Source: UMGS1052 sp045580005 (GTDB taxonomy: Bacteria; Bacillota; Clostridia; Oscillospirales; CAG-382). From it: 26,313 nucleotides of DNA. Location: assembly GCA_045580005.1 (NCBI GenBank), contig JAZNMZ010000039.1, positions 1-26,313 on the forward strand. The letters are read 5' to 3'. Below are positions 9,516 to 17,076 of the stretch, one piece after another. A program made the translations under genes and the position numbers. The notes under the pieces are model-generated. The model did no database searches. It saw nothing but the letters and a program-made list of their open reading frames with translations, and had not been told where the DNA came from. Numbering within the stretch: position 1 is the first letter of the stretch; each line of letters starts with the position of its first letter.

Positions 9516-10528
9516 CGACCGGCAGTTATATCGGAATAGATCTTGGCACAGCCAATACTATTGTGTGCATAAAGCACGGCGGAATAATCATCCGCGAGCC
9601 ATCGTATGTCACATACGACATACACACAAACAGAATACTGTCTGTCGGTCTTGAAGCCAAGAACATGGCAGGCAAGACTCCACCGTCTGTAAGCACGATG
9701 AGACCTCTGCGCGACGGTGTTATCGCAGATTTTGAGCTCACCTGCGAAATGCTCAAGGTATTTATCCGAAAGGCTCTGGGCAACAGCATTCTCATATCCC
9801 GTCCGAACATTATTATCTGTATTCCATATGGAGTTACAGATGTGGAAAAGCGCGCGGTTGAAGAAGCTGCAATTGAAGCAGGCGCAAAGAGCGTCGCTCT
9901 GATTGAGGAGCCTGTTGCGGCGGCTATCGGCGCAGGACTTCCCATCAAAGCTGCTTGCGGCTGCATGGTTGTCGACATCGGTGGCGGCACAAGCGAGGTG
10001 GCTGTTATCTCGCTCGGTGGAATTGCAAAGTCTGTTTCCCTGCGTACCGCAGGCGACAAGTTTACCGAGGCGATTATCTCATATATCAGAAAGAAATTTA
10101 ATCTTCTCATTGGTGAGAGCACTGCCGAGGAAATAAAGATCTCAATAGGCTCGGCTCACCCGTCGACAGACTTCGGTGTTGCCGAGGTAAGAGGACGCAA
10201 CATTGTGTCGGGTCTTGCTGCAGTTATCAACATATACTCAAGCGACATAAGAGAAGCTCTCGAGGAGCCTCTTGCAGCTATTGTCGACACGATAAAGCAA
10301 ACCCTTGAGGAAACTCCGCCTGAGCTGTGCTCGGACATCTATGATAACGGCATTATGCTCACAGGAGGCGGAGCTCTCCTGAGCGGGCTTGATACACTTA
10401 TCAGCGAGAAGACCCATCTGCCCGTATATGTGTCAAAGAATCCTCTTGACTGCGTGGCAAACGGCATTGTCCAGATAATGGAGTCAAAATCCTACGATCT
10501 TCTCATGTCAAAGATCAAGCGCGACTGA
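9512..10528 (+). CDS. mreB: Rod shape-determining protein of the MreB/Mbl actin family
   Basis: 338 residues, the usual MreB length. Phosphate-1 loop GIDLGTANTIVC near the start, EEPVAAAIGAG, phosphate-2 DIGGGTSEVAVISLGGI, and the adenosine motif LTGGGALLSGLD are all intact, so this should be an ATP-binding, filament-forming bacterial actin that guides cell-wall synthesis at the membrane. Its ATG overlaps the stop of the preceding giant gene (ATGA), indicating translational coupling. No mreC or mreD follows, so it may be an Mbl or MreBH-type paralogue rather than the mreBCD copy. The downstream tsaB has its own promoter. I see no terminator directly after the stop. Confidence 0.95.
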   Translation: MTTGSYIGIDLGTANTIVCIKHGGIIIREPSYVTYDIHTNRILSVGLEAKNMAGKTPPSVSTMRPLRDGVIADFELTCEMLKVFIRKALGNSILISRPNIIICIPYGVTDVEKRAVEEAAIEAGAKSVALIEEPVAAAIGAGLPIKAACGCMVVDIGGGTSEVAVISLGGIAKSVSLRTAGDKFTEAIISYIRKKFNLLIGESTAEEIKISIGSAHPSTDFGVAEVRGRNIVSGLAAVINIYSSDIREALEEPLAAIVDTIKQTLEETPPELCSDIYDNGIMLTGGGALLSGLDTLISEKTHLPVYVSKNPLDCVANGIVQIMESKSYDLLMSKIKRD

Positions 10529-10562
10529 CCGTAACGCAAGAGGACATTTTTTGAAGTTATAC

Positions 10563-10591
10563 TTGATAAATGTCAGCTTTTGCTGTATAAT
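10563..10591 (+). promoter_or_regulatory. Promoter of tsaB-hpt-mscL
   Basis: TTGATA (10563-10568) and TATAAT (10586-10591) with a 17-base spacer, about 45 bases before the tsaB ATG. It suggests a transcription unit separate from the mreB operon. Confidence 0.78.
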
Positions 10592-10634
10592 ATCTTTGTT
10601 TTTATGAAAAAAGAATGAGAGGTTCTTTTACTGT

Positions 10635-11390
10635 ATGTATATACTTTCGGTTGACACAACCGCAAAAACGGCATCTGTATGCATATCAAAGGACAGTAAC
10701 CTTACAGGTCTTGTCCCTGTGGCAAGAGCAAATCTCGATGGCGCTCTAACCCACAGCGAAAGTCTTCTTCCGATGATCGACAGTTGCTTCAAACTATCGG
10801 GACTCAAGGTTTCCGACATTGATTTTATCGCGGTGACAAACGGCCCCGGCTCATTTACGGGAGTGAGGATCGGAGTTTCCGCAATGTGCGGACTTGCCTT
10901 TTCTCAGAAAGACAAGAGAATACCATGCATACCGCTGTCTTCTCTCGAATGTCTTGCCGAAAACATTTCAAACTATGGAGAAAACACCATTCTCTGCCCA
11001 CTGATGGACGCTCGCAGAGAGCAGTTCTACAACGCTTTGTTTGTGATAAAAGGCGGCGCTCTCAGAAGACTCTGCCCCGACAGAACAGTCACAGCAAGCG
11101 ATCTGTGTCTTGAAATTTCAAAGAAATATCCGCGCCGCCGTATAGTCTTGTGCGGTGACGGCGCACAGCTTTTTTATACACTGTTAGATAAATACTGTGC
11201 TTTGCCAAAGGTTTCGCTCTGTCATCCAAAGGATATTTTTCAGAGTGCCTTTTCGGTAGCGATTGCGGCAAAGAGAGTTATTGACAGCCAGGATTTTGAC
11301 CCGCAGGAATACGGATACGAAAAACTTACTCCCTCGTACCTGAGACTTTCCCAGGCAGAGCGCGAGAGAAATGAAAAGCTATCAAAATAA
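10635..11390 (+). CDS. tsaB: tRNA threonylcarbamoyladenosine biosynthesis protein TsaB
   Basis: 251 residues. The N-terminus MYILSVDTTAKTASVCI and the segment FIAVTNGPGSFTGVRIGV are hallmarks of TsaB (YeaZ), an ASKHA-fold protein. It pairs with TsaD and TsaE to transfer the threonylcarbamoyl group to A37 of ANN-decoding tRNAs. TsaB itself is a scaffold without catalytic activity. PLMDARREQFYNALF and a C-terminal PSYLRLSQAER match the family. GAGAGG lies upstream of the ATG. tsaD and tsaE are not in the window. hpt follows after 17 bases. Confidence 0.94.
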   Translation: MYILSVDTTAKTASVCISKDSNLTGLVPVARANLDGALTHSESLLPMIDSCFKLSGLKVSDIDFIAVTNGPGSFTGVRIGVSAMCGLAFSQKDKRIPCIPLSSLECLAENISNYGENTILCPLMDARREQFYNALFVIKGGALRRLCPDRTVTASDLCLEISKKYPRRRIVLCGDGAQLFYTLLDKYCALPKVSLCHPKDIFQSAFSVAIAAKRVIDSQDFDPQEYGYEKLTPSYLRLSQAERERNEKLSK

Positions 11391-11407
11391 ACCGAACGGA
11401 GGACTAC

Positions 11408-11971
11408 ATGGACAAAAATTACGAAAACAGCGTTGACAGGATTCTCTGCAGCGAGAGCGAAATCAAAGAGAAAGTAAAGCTCGTTTCCAGGCAGATTGAA
11501 AAATACTACGAAGACTCCGAAAAAAAGCTTCTTTTGCTCGGCATCCTCAAGGGTTCTGTCGTGTTTATGGCTGACCTTATGAAAGAGATTCATCTTCCGG
11601 TTGAGGTTGATTTTATGCGACTTTCCTCTTACGGTAAGGGAGCTGTTTCGGCAGGAAACATTATTATAAAAGCAGGTCTTGAAAAACAAGACCTGCGCGA
11701 ATACAATGTTCTTATTATCGAAGATATTATTGATACGGGCAATACTTTGCACTGGCTTGTAAACTATCTCAAGACCGAGCACGGCTGTCAGGATATCAAG
11801 ATATGCACGCTGCTTGACAAGCCTGACAGACGCGAAAAGGATATAAAATCAGATTTCTGCTGTTTCACTATCCCGGATGAGTTCGTAATCGGCTACGGTC
11901 TTGATTATGATGAGATGTTCAGAAATCTCCCCTACATCGGTATCCTAAAAAGAGAAGTGTACGAAAAGTGA
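11408..11971 (+). CDS. hpt: Hypoxanthine phosphoribosyltransferase
   Basis: 187 residues. The PRPP loop VLIIEDIIDTGNTL is intact. LLLGILKGSVVFMADL and VDFMRLSSYG are the other conserved blocks, and the C-terminal FVIGYGLDYDEMFRNLPYIG matches the purine-binding region of the Hpt family. It salvages hypoxanthine and guanine to IMP and GMP using PRPP in the cytoplasm. CGGAGG precedes the ATG. It sits between tsaB and mscL on one strand with short gaps, a probable operon. In Bacillus hpt neighbours tilS and ftsH, but that context is absent here. Confidence 0.95.
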   Translation: MDKNYENSVDRILCSESEIKEKVKLVSRQIEKYYEDSEKKLLLLGILKGSVVFMADLMKEIHLPVEVDFMRLSSYGKGAVSAGNIIIKAGLEKQDLREYNVLIIEDIIDTGNTLHWLVNYLKTEHGCQDIKICTLLDKPDRREKDIKSDFCCFTIPDEFVIGYGLDYDEMFRNLPYIGILKREVYEK

Positions 11972-12022
11972 TATTTCCGATACATAACTCTTTAAAATAA
12001 ATAAAACCAGGAGGAACAAAAA

Positions 12023-12475
12023 ATGTTTAAAGAATTCCGCAATTTTATCGCAAAAGGCAATGTAATTGATATGGCAGTCGGTGTTATCATCGGCGGCGCA
12101 TTCGGAAAAATTGTTTCGTCGCTTGTTGCAGACATATTCATGCCTGTGCTTGGTCTTTTCACAAAAGAAGCAAACTTTTCTGAAATGAGCGCAACACTCC
12201 GTCCCGAGGTGCTTGACGCAGAGGGCAATGTTGTGACAGAAGCCGTTCTTCTGAAATACGGTGTGTTTATTCAGAATATAATCGACTTCTTGCTCATCGC
12301 AATCGTGATTTTCCTTATGATCAAAGTTATTGCGGCTGTATCAAAAAAGGCAGAAGCGCTCAGAAAGAAGAATGAGCAGGAGGCTCCTGCTCCCGTAGAG
12401 GAAAAGGAACCCGAACCGACAAAGGAAGAACTCCTCCTCACAGAAATCAGAGATCTTCTCAAAGAAAAGAACTAA
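12023..12475 (+). CDS. mscL: Large-conductance mechanosensitive channel MscL
   Basis: 150 residues. The N-terminal amphipathic segment MFKEFRNFIAKGNVIDMAV leads into TM1 with GVIIGGAFGKIVSSLVADI, the glycine/alanine-rich pore helix. A periplasmic-type loop (about 48-75) and TM2 (LLKYGVFIQNIIDFLLIAI) follow. The Lys/Glu/Pro-rich linker and the C-terminal helix EELLLTEIRDLLKEKN form the cytoplasmic bundle. The channel opens under membrane tension to release solutes on osmotic downshock. A strong AGGAGG lies seven bases before the ATG. The C-terminal linker is somewhat long and acidic. A hairpin closes the unit. Confidence 0.97.
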   Translation: MFKEFRNFIAKGNVIDMAVGVIIGGAFGKIVSSLVADIFMPVLGLFTKEANFSEMSATLRPEVLDAEGNVVTEAVLLKYGVFIQNIIDFLLIAIVIFLMIKVIAAVSKKAEALRKKNEQEAPAPVEEKEPEPTKEELLLTEIRDLLKEKN

Positions 12476-12480
12476 ACAAA

Positions 12481-12512
12481 AAAGAAGCCCCCGGAACAGT
12501 GTTCCGGGGGCT
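12481..12512. terminator. Convergent terminator between mscL and the zinc-ribbon gene
   Basis: A perfect 12-bp stem (12486-12497 with 12501-12512) with a 3-base loop. Read on the minus strand it is followed by CTTTTTTG, a good U-tract for the zinc-ribbon gene. On the plus strand the following bases are a weaker T run, so termination of mscL may be less efficient. Confidence 0.88.
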
Positions 12513-12526
12513 GTCTATGTCTTTAA

Positions 12527-14365
12527 TCAGAATTCATAGTTGTCTTCAAAATAGCTGTCGTATGCTCCGCCGTAGTTCTCGCCGTAGAAGTCCTCAAAGA
12601 ACTCGCTGTCATACTCCTCCCAGGCTACCTCGTCGTCATAGAAGTAGTCGTCATAACTGTCATTGTAATAATAGTCGTAGTAGGAGTCGCCGTAGAGCTG
12701 AGAAGCAATGTCTTCAGAGTAAGCATTCATAAACTCCTCAAACTGTGCGTAGCCTGCCCCGAAATAAATCATGAAATCAAAAGGCGACATATCCTTGAAG
12801 ACAAGCTCTTCTTTTTCGTCAAACACAGTATAATCTGCGCCCTCGGTATACTTCACCGACATATTGCAGTCCATGATCATCTCTCCGTCGTACGGCATTG
12901 ACATACTTATCTTGTTGATTTCGATAAGAATGCCATCCTTGTTGGAGCATGTGCCGTCGATATTATACTCCATTTTTTCGCCGTCAGCAGTCATCACAAG
13001 ATCCATATTAATCTTTTCTTCGGCAAAGTCGTATACAATATCGTATGTATAGTTGAGTATCTCATATCCTGCAGCCTCAGAAAGCATTACAAGCTTTGCT
13101 TCAAGTCTGTCGTCTGTGATCTCGGTATCAAACGAAAAGGTTGCAAAGAACATTTCAAGACCGTTGTGTGAAGCTGAAACTGTAATACCGTTAAGGTTTG
13201 ACATAACAGAAAGCTCTACCTTGCCCTCGTTGTCAGATCTTTGAACTATTGTAATTCCTGCGAGCTTTGACTCATACTCGTAAAGCTCAACAGAAAAGTC
13301 AAGCTCATCGGGCACTTCGGAAAAGACCCCGGTGATTGACCTCTTGAATTCCTCAACCGCATACGGATACTCTTCATAAAACTCATGCATAAGATCGTCG
13401 TAATACTCGCTGTCGCCGGCCGCTTCAAATGTGGCTGCAAAGCTATAAAGATTCTTTACAAGCTCTGTGATTTCCTCATCTGTTGCAAAAACATCTACAA
13501 GAGTGTTCAGATAGCTGCCAAGCTCTGCGGGCTCAATGTTTACGACAATCTTCTTTGCAGTCACTTTATTGTCGCCGAGAGCAATCTCCACATTCTCACG
13601 GTCGCCTATCTCACAGGCGGCTATAAAGTCTGCAGATGCGGCCTTGACCTGCTTTTTGATATCCTCCGGAAGCTCAAGGCTGAAATCGCTGTCATAAAGT
13701 TGTGAAAAAGAAAGGTCAATGTCCTCGGGGAGCATAGGCGAGCCTATCTCCTGAGCGAGTATGCTTTCATTCCAGTCTTTAAGTATATCCTTGGCACTCA
13801 GTGTGATGTACTCTCCGCCAAACAACGAAAGACCTATCTTGTCGTCTGAGTGTGTGTACCCAAATGTCTCGGCTACATCATCACCGTACTTGTAATCAAA
13901 ATCCATCTTAAACAGCTTATCGGTATATGACATTACAGCCCTGGCGGTCATTCCGAGTCCACCAAAATCTACCGTTTCGCCGTCGAGGGTAACCTCGCCA
14001 AGCTCATAGTCCATGAGCATTGTATAGTCGTCCTTTGTCGGGTCAAAGCCATAAAGGGGCGTTACCATCTCATCGCCGTAGAGCTCGACATCTTCGAATG
14101 TGTTTGTAACAAGGTCATAAATATAGCCCTCGGGAGAGATTGCAAAGAAAATGTCGTTCTTGGCAAGCGCTCCGACAGCAGCACCGAGAACAACGACCGC
14201 ACAAAGAACTATGGCTACAATACCTTTTTTGCTCTTTCTGGGCTCGGCAGACGCTGTTTGTACTTCAGCCTGAGGAGCAGCTGCGCTCTGGCCGAGCTGT
14301 GCTCCGCACTCTGTGCAGACCTTGCTGTCGTCGGATATATTTTTTCCGCAATTCGGACATACCAT
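12527..14365 (-). CDS. Zinc-ribbon membrane protein with acidic Tyr-rich tail, function unknown
   Basis: 612 residues. The first 26 form a zinc ribbon (CPNC, then CTEC with 13 residues between the pairs), followed by a polar linker and one transmembrane helix (about 48-68, GIVAIVLCAVVVLGAAVGAL). The rest is a long, acidic, presumably extracytoplasmic region with no domain I recognise. The last 64 residues hold 16 Tyr and 21 Asp/Glu with no Lys or Arg. Zinc ribbon plus one helix plus a large outer part is a common form among clostridial surface proteins of unknown role. AGGAGG precedes the ATG and a consensus-like promoter lies at 14414-14442. The gene is monocistronic and convergent with mscL. 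Confidence 0.88.
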   Translation of the reverse strand: MVCPNCGKNISDDSKVCTECGAQLGQSAAAPQAEVQTASAEPRKSKKGIVAIVLCAVVVLGAAVGALAKNDIFFAISPEGYIYDLVTNTFEDVELYGDEMVTPLYGFDPTKDDYTMLMDYELGEVTLDGETVDFGGLGMTARAVMSYTDKLFKMDFDYKYGDDVAETFGYTHSDDKIGLSLFGGEYITLSAKDILKDWNESILAQEIGSPMLPEDIDLSFSQLYDSDFSLELPEDIKKQVKAASADFIAACEIGDRENVEIALGDNKVTAKKIVVNIEPAELGSYLNTLVDVFATDEEITELVKNLYSFAATFEAAGDSEYYDDLMHEFYEEYPYAVEEFKRSITGVFSEVPDELDFSVELYEYESKLAGITIVQRSDNEGKVELSVMSNLNGITVSASHNGLEMFFATFSFDTEITDDRLEAKLVMLSEAAGYEILNYTYDIVYDFAEEKINMDLVMTADGEKMEYNIDGTCSNKDGILIEINKISMSMPYDGEMIMDCNMSVKYTEGADYTVFDEKEELVFKDMSPFDFMIYFGAGYAQFEEFMNAYSEDIASQLYGDSYYDYYYNDSYDDYFYDDEVAWEEYDSEFFEDFYGENYGGAYDSYFEDNYEF

Positions 14366-14413
14366 AATAATTCCTCCTTAAACATCAGCACTTACGATGC
14401 TGTTTATATTTTA

Positions 14414-14442
14414 ATTATAACATTGATACGCCTGTGTTGCAA
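14414..14442 (-). promoter_or_regulatory. Promoter of the zinc-ribbon membrane protein gene
   Basis: TTGCAA (14437-14442) and TATAAT (14414-14419) on the minus strand with a 17-base spacer, about 50 bases before the ATG. The same spacer has an imperfect ACATTTTT/AAAAATGT repeat downstream of the P-type ATPase stop, without a U-tract in that direction. Confidence 0.72.
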
Positions 14443-14480
14443 GGTTTTTTTACATTTTTCGGCATATTTCACAAAAAATG

Positions 14481-16574
14481 TTACTTTCTGAGAATTCTCA
14501 TCGCGTTGAATACCGCAATAAGCGCAACACCCACATCGCCGAACACAGCCTCCCACATACCTGCTATATCAAAAAGTCCGAGTGTCATAAAAATCACCTT
14601 TACTCCGAGAGCGATTATAATGTTCTGGATAACAATACGCTTTGTTTCCCCCGCAATTTTTATCGCCTCAACAAGCTTTGACGGTGCGTCTGTCATAAGC
14701 ACGACATCGGCAGCCTCAACAGCAGCGTCAGATCCAAGCCCTCCCATGGCAATTCCCACATCAGCTCTCGCAAGAACGGGCGCATCGTTGATTCCGTCGC
14801 CGACAAATGCGACCTTGCCCGAAGCTTTTTTGTCAGAATAAATCTCCTCCAGCTTTTTCACCTTGCCGTCGGGAAGAAGCTCGGCGCAGAATTCGTCAAT
14901 TCCCAGAGTCTGCGCCACCTGCGAGCATATGCCTGCATCGTCTCCCGAAAGCATGACCGTCTTTTTTACACCAAGTCGTTTAAGCTCTGATATTGCCCTT
15001 TTACTGTCCTCTTTTATCTTGTCGGAAATAACAATAATTCCTGCAAAGACACCGTCAAGTGCAACATATACAGTGGTACCGAACTTTTCAAAGCAGGTTG
15101 TTTCGATATTCTCTTTTACCATAAGGGCAAAGTTACCTGCAAGTATTCTTTTGCCGTCATAAATGACACTCACGCCGTATCCCGGGATTTCGGTATAGTC
15201 TGACAGCTTTGCCGTGTCAGGATCGCCTTTGTAGCAGGCAAGAATAGATTTTGAAATAGGATGTCCCGACATACTCTCGGCACAGGCTGCAAGCTGAAGC
15301 AGGCTTTCCCGGGTGAAGCCGTCTGCAGGGACGATTTTGCTCACACTGAAAACGCCCTCGGTGAGAGTGCCTGTTTTGTCAAAAACCACCGTGTCAAGGC
15401 TGGTAAGAGCTTCCAGATAGTTGCCGCCCTTGACAAGCACTCCACGCTTTGCCGCAGCACCGATACCGCCAAAGAAAGTAAGCGGTATTGATACTACAAG
15501 CGCACACGGACAGGACACAACAAGAAACACAAACGCTCTGTGAATAAAGTCGGACCACTCCCCGCCAAAAAGCAGGGGCGGAATGGTTGCAACTGCCGCA
15601 GCGAGCATTACTACCGCCGGAGTATAAATGCGCGCAAACTTTGTAATAAAGCTCTCAGTCGGCGCCTTTGCCTCAGAGGCATTTTCAACAAGGTCGATAA
15701 TCTTTGAAACGGTCGATTCCCCGAATAGCTTTGTAACTCGGATACTAAGCATGCCGCTTGTGTTTATACAGCCGGACAAAGCATCGTCCCCCGCCCTTAC
15801 CGTTCTCGGCACAGACTCGCCTGTAAGGCTCTTTGTGTCAAGGGCAGAGCTTCCGTCGAGGACTATGCCGTCAAGCGGAATTCTCTCTCCGGGCTTTACG
15901 ACTATTGTCTCGCCAATATTTACAAACTCTGGCGAAACTGAAAGGACTGCTCCATCTCTTTTGACATTGGCGCTGTCGGGACGGATATCCATAAGCTGAG
16001 CAATCGACTTTCTTGAGCGGTCGACGGCAAGCCCCTGAAAATACTCGCCCACCTGATAAAAGAGCATAACAGCAACAGCCTCGGGATGCTCCCCTATAAT
16101 AAATGCACCGATTGACGAGATGCTCATAAGAAAATTCTCATCAAAGACTTTGCCCTTAAAAATATTCCTTACAGCATTTGTCACAATATCATAACCGAGA
16201 ATAATATATGCAAAAACAAAAACGCCAAGAACAGCAGCCTCCGGCAAAGCAGCCAACGACATAACAAGTCCCGCGGCATACACCGCAGCACCGAGGATAA
16301 GGCGGATAATAACAGCTTTTCCTCCTCTGTGGTCATGGTGTTCCGCTTTTTTGGTAAAAGGCAAAACTTTCACATCAGGCTCGTGAGAGTGGACGATTTT
16401 TTCTATTTTTTCTCCGATTGAAGAAGCTGCATTATCGTCAACAGCTATTGTCAGCGTCTGTTTTATAAGATTAACTCTCGACAAGCTCACTCCATCAAGC
16501 TCACCGACCTCCCTCTCAATTTTTGCCGAGCAGTTGGGACAATCAAGACCTTTGAGTATATATATCTTTTCCAT
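14481..16574 (-). CDS. cadA: Zn2+/Cd2+/Pb2+-exporting P1B-type ATPase
   Basis: 697 residues from the ATG at 16574, chosen because GGGGGAGG lies five bases upstream; an in-frame GTG at 16589 would overlap the regulator stop and lacks such a site. An N-terminal metal-binding domain has GLDCPNCS (Cys12, Cys15). A His-rich stretch (HHDHRGG) precedes the membrane helices. Transmembrane SCPCALVVSIP (CPC at 355-357), phosphorylation DKTGTLT (Asp399), SGHPIS and hinge GDGINDAP are intact. DVG near the end (GDVGVALIAVFNAMR) is the subgroup 1B-2 motif for Zn, Cd and Pb. It should export excess metal across the cytoplasmic membrane. It follows the CadC-type repressor by 11 bases and is presumably induced by the same metals. 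zntA would be an equal name. Confidence 0.94.
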   Translation of the reverse strand: MEKIYILKGLDCPNCSAKIEREVGELDGVSLSRVNLIKQTLTIAVDDNAASSIGEKIEKIVHSHEPDVKVLPFTKKAEHHDHRGGKAVIIRLILGAAVYAAGLVMSLAALPEAAVLGVFVFAYIILGYDIVTNAVRNIFKGKVFDENFLMSISSIGAFIIGEHPEAVAVMLFYQVGEYFQGLAVDRSRKSIAQLMDIRPDSANVKRDGAVLSVSPEFVNIGETIVVKPGERIPLDGIVLDGSSALDTKSLTGESVPRTVRAGDDALSGCINTSGMLSIRVTKLFGESTVSKIIDLVENASEAKAPTESFITKFARIYTPAVVMLAAAVATIPPLLFGGEWSDFIHRAFVFLVVSCPCALVVSIPLTFFGGIGAAAKRGVLVKGGNYLEALTSLDTVVFDKTGTLTEGVFSVSKIVPADGFTRESLLQLAACAESMSGHPISKSILACYKGDPDTAKLSDYTEIPGYGVSVIYDGKRILAGNFALMVKENIETTCFEKFGTTVYVALDGVFAGIIVISDKIKEDSKRAISELKRLGVKKTVMLSGDDAGICSQVAQTLGIDEFCAELLPDGKVKKLEEIYSDKKASGKVAFVGDGINDAPVLARADVGIAMGGLGSDAAVEAADVVLMTDAPSKLVEAIKIAGETKRIVIQNIIIALGVKVIFMTLGLFDIAGMWEAVFGDVGVALIAVFNAMRILRK

Positions 16575-16585
16575 AGTCCTCCCCC

Positions 16586-16939
16586 TCACTCACCGATATG
16601 CTCGATACCAATGTCAATAATTGTCTTCACATGGTCATCTGCAAGCGAGTAGTAGACAATCTGCCCCTCGCGTCGCGATTTTACAAGATTTGCAAGTCTG
16701 AGAGCCTTGAGCTGATGAGAAACGGCAGACTTTGTCGCTCCTATCAGGTGTGCAATGTCACACACGCACAGTTCGTTATAACCAAGCGCGTGAAGAATCC
16801 TGATTCTCGTCCCGTCGCCGAACATTTTAAAAAGTACGGCAAGCTCGGTGTAGCTGTCGGTTGTCTGCATTCTGGCGCGCGTGTCCTCTACAATTTTCTC
16901 ATGTATTACTTCACAGTCGCATAGCTGAAACTTTTCCAT
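16586..16939 (-). CDS. cadC: ArsR/SmtB-family metal-sensing repressor (CadC-like)
   Basis: 117 residues, winged helix-turn-helix. The recognition segment is CDIAHLIGATKSAVSHQLKAL (53-82 region) and the wing is around REGQIVYYSL. Two metal sites are visible. A thiolate site is formed by Cys7 and Cys9 with Cys58 and Cys60 (ELCVCD). An alpha-5 site has Asp101, His103, His114 and Glu117, with the same spacing as the SmtB zinc site. In the family, metal binding releases the repressor from its operator. The gene is immediately upstream of the P-type ATPase and is preceded by a promoter and an inverted repeat that should be its operator. Confidence 0.93.
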   Translation of the reverse strand: MEKFQLCDCEVIHEKIVEDTRARMQTTDSYTELAVLFKMFGDGTRIRILHALGYNELCVCDIAHLIGATKSAVSHQLKALRLANLVKSRREGQIVYYSLADDHVKTIIDIGIEHIGE

Positions 16940-16954
16940 ATGTGCCTCCGTTTG

Positions 16955-16970
16955 TTGAATAGTTGTTCAA
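16955..16970 (-). promoter_or_regulatory. Probable CadC operator
   Basis: A 16-base inverted repeat TTGAATAGTTGTTCAA (5-bp arms TTGAA/TTCAA, further symmetry inside) lies between the -10 element and the cadC ribosome site. Its form is like the ArsR/SmtB 12-2-12 type operators. A nearby partial copy (ATTCAAT, 16973-16979) may extend the site. Confidence 0.7.
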
Positions 16971-16988
16971 TCATTCAATCATATTTTG

Positions 16989-17017
16989 ATACTATCACAT
17001 TTTTACCTGTTTGTCAA
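16989..17017 (-). promoter_or_regulatory. Promoter of cadC-cadA
   Basis: Minus-strand TTGACA (17012-17017) and TAGTAT (16989-16994) with a 17-base spacer. The operator lies just downstream, where bound repressor would block initiation or clearance. Confidence 0.8.
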
Positions 17018-17032
17018 GAGGCGCAATATTAA

Positions 17033-17060
17033 AAAATCACCCCTGTGCAGGGGTGATTTT
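17033..17060 (-). terminator. Terminator of the cobalamin ECF transporter operon
   Basis: A 12-bp perfect stem (17033-17044 with 17049-17060), GTGC loop region, with the lower stem running into T residues on the minus strand directly after the ABC gene stop at 17077. It insulates the transporter operon from the cadC promoter. Confidence 0.88.
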
Positions 17061-17076
17061 AACGCCACATAAAATT

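Noticed and set aside
9526..10122. 198-codon antisense frame across mreB
   Set aside because: mreB is well conserved and complete; the antisense frame has Ala/Ser/Arg-rich shadow composition and no start signals.
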